Shown here: positions 1 through 5,090 of the stretch, in pieces | How positions within the stretch are numbered: the stretch's first letter is position 1 | How the letters are laid out: every line of letters starts with the position of its first letter | The notes under the pieces: model-generated | What the model saw: the letters and a program-made list of their open reading frames with translations, nothing else | Told to the model about the DNA's origin: nothing | Databases searched by the model: none | Made by a program: the position numbers and the translations under genes | Origin: Clostridia bacterium | Lineage (GTDB): Bacteria; Bacillota; Clostridia; Oscillospirales; Acutalibacteraceae | Direction: 5' to 3' | DNA: 7,276 nucleotides | Assembly (NCBI GenBank): GCA_017631745.1 | Contig: JAGBSR010000150.1 | Location: 1 to 7,276, forward strand

Positions 1-329
1 TCAAACTCATCGATATTTTCGGAAAGAACAAATTTTTCGTGAAGAACCACTTTAAGCTGAGGATTTATATCAAGAAGTCTGTCTTTCATCACCTGCGTCT
101 TCATTTTTCCTATGGTGGAATTAAGAGCAATTATCTGTCTGTTAAGATTACTCCGGCTTACGGTATCGTTATCAATAAGGTCTATCTTACCTATTCCTGC
201 TCTGACAAGCGCCTCCGCAACATAGCCTCCGACTCCGCCGACACCGAAAACAGCAACTCTGCTGTCTGCAAGCTTAGCCAAAGCAGCCTCTCCTATTAAC
301 ATTTCAGTTCTAGAAAAAATTTCGTTCAT
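1..329 (-). CDS. tcdA: tRNA threonylcarbamoyladenosine dehydratase (TcdA/CsdL-like), 5' part only
   Basis: Only the first 109 residues are present; the gene runs off the left edge. The reading frame begins MNEIFSRTEMLIGEAALAKL and has a Rossmann nucleotide-binding loop GVGGVGG at residues 29-35, an acidic strand end LIDND at 51-55, and the E1-type signature NLNRQIIAL at 61-69, followed by GKMK and the INP motif near 88-90. This pattern matches the ThiF/MoeB/E1 superfamily, and the order (R-x-x-x-L-x-GE, NRQIxAL, G-x-x-K, R-x-x-x-INP) fits TcdA, which uses ATP to cyclise t6A37 of ANN-decoding tRNAs to ct6A. The catalytic cysteine region lies outside the window, so a generic ThiF-family protein cannot be fully excluded. 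The ATG at 329-327 overlaps the dgkA stop codon as ATGA, which suggests translational coupling. Confidence 0.85.
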   Translation of the reverse strand, partial: MNEIFSRTEMLIGEAALAKLADSRVAVFGVGGVGGYVAEALVRAGIGKIDLIDNDTVSRSNLNRQIIALNSTIGKMKTQVMKDRLLDINPQLKVVLHEKFVLSENIDEF

Positions 330-787
330 TTCTTGCCTTTCCCTGTCGGTATACCGAAAAAGATAAATAAGATTGCAGGAATTATACTCAGCACGAGAAC
401 TATAAGCATCGGGATATTGCCGATGAAATATTCATACATTGCCTTGAATGCCGCAGGCTGGAAGAGAATTATAAGTCCCACAATAACAGCAACAATGGCA
501 TTTATGAGCACGGCACCTGCTGCCGCATCCTTCGCTATTTTTCCGAATTCGGTATACTTTTCACTTGCAAGATTAACTGCATTTTCTATGGCGGTATTGA
601 CTATCTCACCGCCGATAACACTGCCGCAGGCAAGCATCAGCACCGCCCAATCGGTACGGCTGAGAGTAAACCAATCGGTAAGCGACAGAATTGACACCAT
701 ATAAACAACACAAGTCAGGTGTATTCTGAGATTTCTTTCGTTTGCAATTGTTCTGAATATGCCTCTGAAAGCATAGACAAAACTCAT
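326..787 (-). CDS. dgkA: Diacylglycerol kinase / undecaprenol kinase (DgkA family), with extra C-terminal membrane segment
   Basis: A small integral membrane kinase that phosphorylates undecaprenol or diacylglycerol with ATP. In Gram-positive bacteria the family mainly recycles the lipid carrier of wall synthesis. The family core is clear: SFVYAFRGI at 2-10, ERN at 17-19, the signature EIVNTAIE at 61-68, and KIAKDAAAGAVL at 83-94. By alignment, E61, N64, E68, K86 and D87 match E. coli E69, N72, E76, K94 and D95. The position equivalent to E. coli D80 is Asn72 here. At 153 residues it is longer than the usual 120-130: a fourth hydrophobic stretch (about 125-145) and a basic tail ending GKGKK follow the normal three helices. 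The ATG at 787 has its nearest purine-rich site (AAAAGGAA, 813-806) about 18 nt upstream, which is too far; an in-frame CTG at 793-791 is an alternative. It starts 32 nt after the ybeY stop and overlaps tcdA by 4 nt. Confidence 0.92.
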   Translation of the reverse strand: MSFVYAFRGIFRTIANERNLRIHLTCVVYMVSILSLTDWFTLSRTDWAVLMLACGSVIGGEIVNTAIENAVNLASEKYTEFGKIAKDAAAGAVLINAIVAVIVGLIILFQPAAFKAMYEYFIGNIPMLIVLVLSIIPAILFIFFGIPTGKGKK

Positions 788-819
788 AAACAGCTTTTTA
801 TAATGTTCCTTTTATGTAA

Positions 820-1326
820 TTATTCCTCTGTTGTGTAGTAGCTTCCGTTTCTAACAAGTCCGAGCTGTGTCAATACAGCCTCTTCTTTTTCTCTCATTCT
901 CACAAGCTCAAGTCCGCCGGGCTCGTGGTCATAGCCTAAAAGGTGAAGCATTGAGTGCACTGTGAGGAATGCAATTTCTCTGTTGATTGAGTGGCCATAA
1001 AGGTCAGCCTGCTTGATAGCGTGCTCAATTGAAATAACAATATCACCGAGCATCTGAGCACCTGTATCATTATTAATATCATACTCACCGTCAATGCCCA
1101 AGGGGAATGAGAGCACATCTGTAGGCTTATCCATACCTCTGTGCTTTAAGTTAAGCTCGTGAATAGCCTCATCGTCAACGATAGTTACACTGATTTCAGC
1201 CGAGCCCTTGAAATGCTCATTGGTAAGCACTGCATTACAGCAGCGTCTGATAAGCATTCTGACACCTCTGGGAAGTTTAACTGAATTCTGATCATCCGTA
1301 ATAATTACTTTGATTTTATCCTTCAT
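820..1326 (-). CDS. ybeY: Endoribonuclease YbeY (rRNA maturation factor)
   Basis: A zinc-dependent single-strand endoribonuclease family involved in 16S rRNA 3'-end maturation and ribosome quality control; cytoplasmic. The 168-residue protein carries the metal-binding motif HSMLHLLGYDH at 124-134, with ligands His124, His128 and His134. The second residue is Ser where Gly is usual. The other family block, HRGMDKPTDVLSFPLG at 62-77, contains the conserved Arg63, and LGDIVIS follows at 93-99. The length is slightly above the roughly 155 residues typical of the family. The ATG at 1326 overlaps the phoH stop as ATGA. A strong GAGGAGG lies at 1346-1340, 13 nt upstream, with a closer GAAGAGAA; both lie inside the phoH 3' end. 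It is directly downstream of phoH, the conserved ybeZ-ybeY pairing. The HD-domain gene pgpH, which sits between these two in B. subtilis, is absent here. Confidence 0.96.
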   Translation of the reverse strand: MKDKIKVIITDDQNSVKLPRGVRMLIRRCCNAVLTNEHFKGSAEISVTIVDDEAIHELNLKHRGMDKPTDVLSFPLGIDGEYDINNDTGAQMLGDIVISIEHAIKQADLYGHSINREIAFLTVHSMLHLLGYDHEPGGLELVRMREKEEAVLTQLGLVRNGSYYTTEE

Positions 1327-2288
1327 TTTCTCTTCTTAGCCTCCTCATATTTATCGTAAGCTTTGATGATATCCTGAACAAGCTTATGTCTTACAACATC
1401 CTTTTCACTGAATTTCACCGTCTGAATATCATCGACATTTTTGAGAATCTTTATAACCTCAACGAGACCTGATTTTTTGCCGTCAGGCAAGTCTATCTGA
1501 GTGACATCACCCGTGACGACAATCTTTGAGCCGAAGCCCAGTCTCGTAAGAAACATCTTCATCTGCTCGGGAGTAGTGTTCTGAGCTTCGTCAAGAATTA
1601 TGAAGCTGTCGTCGAGAGTTCTGCCTCGCATATAAGCAAGAGGCGCAACCTCAATATTGCCCCGCTCCTGATATTTCTGAAAGCTTTCTGCACCGAGCAT
1701 ATCAAAAAGTGCATCGTAAAGGGGTCTTAAGTAAGGGTCTACCTTCTGCTGTAAATCACCCGGCAGAAAGCCGAGCTTTTCGCCTGCTTCAACGGCGGGT
1801 CTTGTAAGAATAATTCTGTTGACCTGCTTGGCTCTGAAAGCACTGACAGCCATTGCTACGGCAAGATAGGTCTTACCTGTACCTGCAGGGCCCACACCGA
1901 TAACCACTGTGTTTTCTTTTATAGCCTCAATATATTTTTTCTGACCGAGGGTCTTGGCTTTGATAGGCTTACCTTTGGCACTTATGCAGATGCAGTCCCC
2001 TGCCATAGAAACGAGCTTGTCGTCGTTACCGTCTTTTACAAGAGAAATGACATATCTTACATTCTGCTCTGTGAGAGTTTCCCCTTTATTGATAAGGGTA
2101 AGCAGACTGTTGATGGCGCGCTTTGCTTTATCAACATATTCCTCGTCGCCCTGAATTTTAATTTCACTGCCGCGGCTTATGACTCTGACCTGAAACTCCT
2201 TTTCAATAAGCTTTATGTTTTCATCAAAAGAACCGAATAAGCTGACCGCCTGCTCCATTCTGTCGATGCTGAAAGTCTGTTCTACCAA
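1323..2288 (-). CDS. phoH: PhoH-family ATPase (PhoH/YbeZ-like)
   Basis: A cytoplasmic P-loop ATPase of 321 residues, the usual size for the family. An N-terminal KH-like RNA-binding region (about 20-65; VRVISRGSEIKIQG at 34-47) precedes the ATPase domain. Walker A is GPAGTGKT at 133-140, and Walker B is in FIILDEAQN at 229-237. Other family blocks are TRPAVEAGEKLGFLPGDL (162-179), RGRTLDD (221-227) and VTGDVTQIDLP (258-268). Family members pair with YbeY genetically and are linked to RNA metabolism; the exact biochemical role is not settled. The start is TTG at 2288-2286, chosen because GAGGTG at 2301-2296 lies 7 nt upstream and no in-frame ATG lies near it. The 109-nt gap from yqfD contains a candidate promoter, so this gene may start its own transcription unit with ybeY, dgkA and tcdA. 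Confidence 0.96.
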   Translation of the reverse strand: MVEQTFSIDRMEQAVSLFGSFDENIKLIEKEFQVRVISRGSEIKIQGDEEYVDKAKRAINSLLTLINKGETLTEQNVRYVISLVKDGNDDKLVSMAGDCICISAKGKPIKAKTLGQKKYIEAIKENTVVIGVGPAGTGKTYLAVAMAVSAFRAKQVNRIILTRPAVEAGEKLGFLPGDLQQKVDPYLRPLYDALFDMLGAESFQKYQERGNIEVAPLAYMRGRTLDDSFIILDEAQNTTPEQMKMFLTRLGFGSKIVVTGDVTQIDLPDGKKSGLVEVIKILKNVDDIQTVKFSEKDVVRHKLVQDIIKAYDKYEEAKKRK

Positions 2289-2295
2289 ATGTTTA

Positions 2296-2301
2296 CACCT
2301 C
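2296..2301 (-). promoter_or_regulatory. Ribosome binding site deciding the phoH TTG start
   Basis: GAGGTG is followed by 7 nt and then TTG at 2288. No better start lies in frame. A nearby ATG at 2307-2305 is in another frame and stops after four codons. Confidence 0.75.
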
Positions 2302-2347
2302 TGCCATTTTATGATATTTACACATAATTCTAATCAATATTCAGTTT

Positions 2348-2376
2348 ATTTTAGCACATTTCTTTAAAAAAGTGAA
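2348..2376 (-). promoter_or_regulatory. Candidate sigma-A promoter for phoH-ybeY-dgkA-tcdA
   Basis: Reading on the minus strand, TTCACT (2376-2371; four of six bases match TTGACA) is followed by a 17-nt spacer and TAAAAT (2353-2348; five of six match TATAAT). The -10 is preceded by TG one base upstream (2356-2355), as in an extended -10. The predicted start near 2341 gives a leader of about 53 nt before phoH. It lies in the only sizeable gap of the minus-strand gene block. This is pattern evidence only. Confidence 0.55.
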
Positions 2377-2397
2377 GACCTTTTCAATATTTTCTTG

Positions 2398-3579
2398 TTA
2401 ATTTTCAGCATTTTCTATAATTATAGGCTTACTCTGACCTATAAAATCAATACATTGGTACTCTGCCGATATAACTACACTGTTATCTGTATTGTTTATA
2501 TTCATCTTGCCGGAAACTATATTGGTGTTTTTATACTTATCATATACCAGTTCGCTGAAATTCATACAGGCCAAATTATAAGCATTTTCGGGTAAAATAT
2601 CCCTTTCAGATAAAGTGACAACAGTTTTCTTTTCTATACCGAAGGGCAGCTGAAACCCGTCAAATTGTGCATAATTTATATAGGAGTACAATCTGAAGTT
2701 TTCGGCAGGGTACACAGAAAAACCGAGTGGGATTTTAAAACCGAAAACAATAAGCGAATAGTAGGATTTTTCATTTTCAAGACAGTTGACAACAGATTGC
2801 TTTTCCTGCTTTATTTCAGCCTTGCTCTGATGCAAGGCGGTGAATTTACCCTTTGCCTCGTAATACAAGGGCTTTGCATCAATGCCCTCAACCACTCCGC
2901 TTATGAGCACATCTCCTTTTTTTACAGCGTTTCCCTTCGAAATATTCCTTACCCCCTGATAGGTTTCGTCTAAGACTATCACACCGTCAAAATCAGCAAC
3001 GATATTTGACGGCTCACCCTCACTCTGAATTTCAAGCTTCTTCTTGCTGTCGCGAAACTCAACAACCGCAAGAGAGCCCTTGATGTTGACCTTGACATAA
3101 GAAAGCTGACCGCCAAAGGATTTGTAAATCTCACGGGCGGCTTTTTCTTCATCGAAAGACGGCACATATACACCATAGCGAAGACCTATATTTTCAGCCG
3201 CCTCAATTATTTCCTGCGCACTGAAATTTTCGCTGTCTACAGCGCAGATGCACCAGACAAATCTGTTCATAACTGCGGCAAAGACAATAAAAAACACCGC
3301 ACCGATAATCAGACCCACTCTGTCCGAATGAGCTTTGATATAAAAGGGCAAGCCTCTTTTTCGCTTTATTTTAATTTTAACGCCTGTTTTTCTCGCAACT
3401 GCTCTCAGCTTATGAAAATTTCTCGCTGATATTTTGCCGATTATCGCACCGTCTTTCCAGGCAACATCCCACACATCAATTCTTTTGCCTGCAGTTAGAT
3501 TTATAAACCTTTCACCGAAGCCGCCGATCGCTGTAAAAACCACATATCCTCTTAAAAGCTTAAGGAGTCTGACAAACAT
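2398..3579 (-). CDS. yqfD: Sporulation protein YqfD
   Basis: A 393-residue protein matching the YqfD family in length (B. subtilis YqfD is close to 400) and in gene order, between yqfC and phoH. The N-terminal cytoplasmic part (1-85) is basic and begins RLLKLLRGYVVF, with the family-like run AIIGKISARNFHKLRAVARK around 45-64. A single membrane helix spans about 87-113. The outer part starts with a POTRA-like stretch (about 114-177: SAQEIIEAAENIGLRYGVYVPSF, then VKVNIKGSLAVVEF) and continues with the conserved VKKGDVLISG at 219-228, which resembles a barrel-sandwich hairpin. In B. subtilis the gene is transcribed in the mother cell under sigma-E and is needed for efficient sporulation; its molecular function is unclear. 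ATG 3579 lies 10 nt after the yqfC stop, with a GGTGGAG site very close upstream (3588-3582). The lineage fit and domain order are strong. Confidence 0.9.
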   Translation of the reverse strand: MFVRLLKLLRGYVVFTAIGGFGERFINLTAGKRIDVWDVAWKDGAIIGKISARNFHKLRAVARKTGVKIKIKRKRGLPFYIKAHSDRVGLIIGAVFFIVFAAVMNRFVWCICAVDSENFSAQEIIEAAENIGLRYGVYVPSFDEEKAAREIYKSFGGQLSYVKVNIKGSLAVVEFRDSKKKLEIQSEGEPSNIVADFDGVIVLDETYQGVRNISKGNAVKKGDVLISGVVEGIDAKPLYYEAKGKFTALHQSKAEIKQEKQSVVNCLENEKSYYSLIVFGFKIPLGFSVYPAENFRLYSYINYAQFDGFQLPFGIEKKTVVTLSERDILPENAYNLACMNFSELVYDKYKNTNIVSGKMNINNTDNSVVISAEYQCIDFIGQSKPIIIENAEN

Positions 3580-3589
3580 AGCTCCACCC

Positions 3590-3859
3590 CTAACAAGACA
3601 AAAATTCCATAGCTACAATTTCACCCGATACCACTACTTCCTGAGTGTCGGGGGCTCGTATACAGAGATTGTCGCCCTTGAATTTAAGTATGTACTTTCC
3701 GCAGTTGACTCTGACAGTGTCACTCTTATATTCAAGCACGCCCCTACTTCCCTCAACAATTGCCTCTTTGCAGGCGTTGAAGGTTATATGAGGTAAAAGA
3801 TAATCGGAAAACTCCTCTTTTGAAATTACCGCTATTGTATTTTTTAATGTTCTTTGCAA
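3590..3859 (-). CDS. yqfC: Sporulation protein YqfC (YabP/YqfC family)
   Basis: A small 89-residue protein with no membrane segment. The family pattern is visible in the middle and end: ITFNACKEAIVEGSRGVLEY (25-44), the run VRVNCGKYILKFKGDNLCIR (49-68), and VVVSGEIVAMEF (75-86). YqfC and YabP belong to the same small beta-rich family; yqfC is a sporulation gene under sigma-E in B. subtilis. The start is TTG at 3859-3857, since GAAAGGTG (3876-3869) lies 9 nt upstream and an in-frame TGA lies three codons above it (3868-3866). It is the first gene of the minus-strand block and is divergent from ylbJ. Confidence 0.87.
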   Translation of the reverse strand: MQRTLKNTIAVISKEEFSDYLLPHITFNACKEAIVEGSRGVLEYKSDTVRVNCGKYILKFKGDNLCIRAPDTQEVVVSGEIVAMEFLSC

Positions 3860-3881
3860 GCTGATTCACACCTTTCGTCAT

Positions 3882-3910
3882 ATTTTATGCCGTGAAATCA
3901 AGTATAATAC
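3882..3910 (-). promoter_or_regulatory. Candidate sigma-E-type promoter for yqfC-yqfD
   Basis: On the minus strand CATAAAAT (3889-3882) fits the sigma-E -10 pattern CATAnnnT. A weak -35, GTATTAT (3910-3904), stands 14 nt further up. An alternative better-matching -35, GAGTATT (3912-3906), would need a 16-nt gap. The predicted start falls just before the AAAGGTG ribosome site, so the leader would be very short. The assignment rests partly on yqfC being sigma-E controlled in B. subtilis. Confidence 0.35.
3903..3908 (+). promoter_or_regulatory. Candidate -10 element for ylbJ
   Basis: A perfect TATAAT faces ylbJ and would place the transcript start near 3915, about 30 nt before the ATG. No convincing TTGACA lies 16-18 nt upstream. 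TCATATT at 3878-3884 resembles a sigma-E -35, but its distance of 18 nt from this element does not fit sigma-E. It overlaps the candidate -35 of yqfC on the other strand. Confidence 0.35.
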
Positions 3911-3934
3911 TCTCAAGTGTGAATATTAATTATT

Positions 3935-3940
3935 GAGGTG
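3935..3940 (+). promoter_or_regulatory. Ribosome binding site deciding the ylbJ start
   Basis: GAGGTG is followed by 6 nt and ATG at 3947. The in-frame GTG at 3938 lies inside this site, so it is not the likely start. Confidence 0.8.
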
Positions 3941-3946
3941 AAAATT

Positions 3947-5065
3947 ATGAGTGAAAAAAAAATCATCTCCCCTAAGGCAAAAAAATATTTCCCCTTGGTT
4001 TTAGGCTACATACCCGTAAGCTTTCTGCTGTTTTTTACGGCATTTATGCTTATGCGGTTTCCCTCGGTAACAGCTCAGGGCATAAGTGACGGCATTGATT
4101 TGTCTCTGGGTACACTGATACCTACTCTTTACCCCTTTATGATACTTTCAACTCTTATGGTTGAGCAGCAGGTTTTCGACCATATTCCGAAGGTGCTGAA
4201 AAATATAACAAAGCATCTCTTCGGCCTTGACGGCTCGTGTCACGGTGTGATTATTCTCTCTTTTATCGGCGGACTTCCCATAGGTTGTAAAACGGCAGCT
4301 CAAATGTATGAAAGCGGTAAGATTTCACGCACGGCAAGCAGGCGTCTTATGCTTTTTTGCTTTTGTATGGGGCCTGCTTTTGCGGTAAGCTCTGTAGGCT
4401 TATTTATGCTTTCATCGCCGAAAGCAGGCTTTATAATTTATGCATCTCTGATTTTATCAGCACTCACTGTCGGCGTACTCTCGAGATTTTTTGAAACAGA
4501 GGACTGTGTTTTCCTGCCCGAAAAAGCCACGGATACAAAACTACCTTTCAGCATAAGTCTTGTCCGAAGCGTATCCGACGGCAGTAAAGCTATGCTCAAT
4601 GTGTGTGCCTGGGTGATAATTTTTTCCTGCATCGGCAAGCTGACAGAGGTACTGCCAATAAATGACTCTCTGAAATTTTTCTTCGGCTGTATTCTCGAGG
4701 TCACCAACGGTGCTTATCTCGCCTCGGGAAATCTTCCCTTGCCGATTATTGCAGGTATAATTGGCTTTGGCGGTCTGTGCGGACACTGTCAGGTAATGCA
4801 ATATTTAATAAAGCTGAAGCTCAGATATAAATATTTTCTTGTTGCAAGAATAATCAGCGGTGCTCTGTCGGTGATTTACTGTAAGATTTTGCTTGACTTT
4901 TTCCCTGTTACCTATGAGGTCTTTTCACTGGGCACTCTGCCGTCTGAAAAAGCCTTCGGAATTTCCTCCTGGGTTTCCCTTGCAATGATGTTTTCCGCCG
5001 GACTGTTGCTCATCGGAGACAGTACTGCAATAAAAATCAAAACAAAAAAAGACCACCGGGTTTAA
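3947..5065 (+). CDS. ylbJ: Sporulation integral membrane protein, YlbJ family
   Basis: A 372-residue polytopic membrane protein. It has long hydrophobic runs near 15-36, 55-72, 99-112, 134-155, 160-178, 214-230, 241-260, 265-280, 295-318 and 340-357. The family hallmark, a Gate/nucleoside-recognition-like fold, shows as TLIPTLYPFMILSTLM (56-71), SFIGGLPIGCKTAAQMYESG (105-124), then a basic patch RTASRRLM (128-135), and later EVTNGAYLASG (251-261) and GFGGLCGHCQVMQYL (273-287). In B. subtilis ylbJ belongs to the sigma-E regulon and is required for normal spore formation; the transported substrate, if any, is not firmly known. It is slightly shorter than the B. subtilis protein (about 400). ATG 3947 was chosen over the upstream GTG because that GTG is part of the GAGGTG site. 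It is divergent from yqfC and convergent with the LRR gene; its TAA stop lies in the loop of the downstream terminator hairpin. A Cys-rich run, CFCMGP (138-143), is notable. Confidence 0.85.
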   Translation: MSEKKIISPKAKKYFPLVLGYIPVSFLLFFTAFMLMRFPSVTAQGISDGIDLSLGTLIPTLYPFMILSTLMVEQQVFDHIPKVLKNITKHLFGLDGSCHGVIILSFIGGLPIGCKTAAQMYESGKISRTASRRLMLFCFCMGPAFAVSSVGLFMLSSPKAGFIIYASLILSALTVGVLSRFFETEDCVFLPEKATDTKLPFSISLVRSVSDGSKAMLNVCAWVIIFSCIGKLTEVLPINDSLKFFFGCILEVTNGAYLASGNLPLPIIAGIIGFGGLCGHCQVMQYLIKLKLRYKYFLVARIISGALSVIYCKILLDFFPVTYEVFSLGTLPSEKAFGISSWVSLAMMFSAGLLLIGDSTAIKIKTKKDHRV

Positions 5066-5076
5066 CCGATGGTCTT
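5049..5076 (-). terminator. Intrinsic terminator of the LRR protein gene, overlapping the ylbJ 3' end
   Basis: AAGACCACCGG (5049-5059) pairs with CCGATGGTCTT (5066-5076), giving an 11-position stem with one C-A mismatch and a 6-nt loop, GTTTAA. On the minus strand the hairpin is followed by a run of seven T residues and more T-rich sequence (from 5050 downwards), and begins 14 nt after the LRR gene stop. On the plus strand the following sequence, TAATATTAT, lacks a T run, so termination of ylbJ here would be weak. The ylbJ stop TAA (5063-5065) is in the loop. Confidence 0.85.
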
Positions 5077-5090
5077 AATATTATACTGAT

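Larger units (their letters stand above)
3864..3924. repeat. 8-bp inverted repeat flanking the divergent promoters
   Basis: ATTCACAC (3864-3871) and its exact reverse complement GTGTGAAT (3917-3924) sit symmetrically around position 3894, either side of the candidate promoters of yqfC and ylbJ. The left arm overlaps the yqfC ribosome site region. It could be a pair of regulator half-sites, or chance. Confidence 0.4.

Noticed and set aside
39..299. Plus-strand 86-codon frame opposite tcdA
   Set aside because: The minus-strand frame has the E1 nucleotide-binding loop and signature, so this is a shadow.
333..704. Plus-strand reading frame of 123 codons opposite dgkA
   Set aside because: It is antisense to a clearly conserved gene and its product shows no domain or ribosome site.
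2293..2307. Mini-ORF ATG GCA GAG GTG TAA ending at the phoH ribosome site, possible leader peptide
   Set aside because: It has no ribosome site of its own and is only four codons long; chance is the simpler explanation.
2365..2390. Possible terminator after yqfD (AAAAGGTCTTCACTTTT)
   Set aside because: The stem is only about five A/T-rich pairs; it overlaps the candidate phoH promoter and is too weak to call.
3938..3946. Upstream GTG as the ylbJ start
   Set aside because: The GTG is part of the GAGGTG ribosome site that serves the ATG at 3947.
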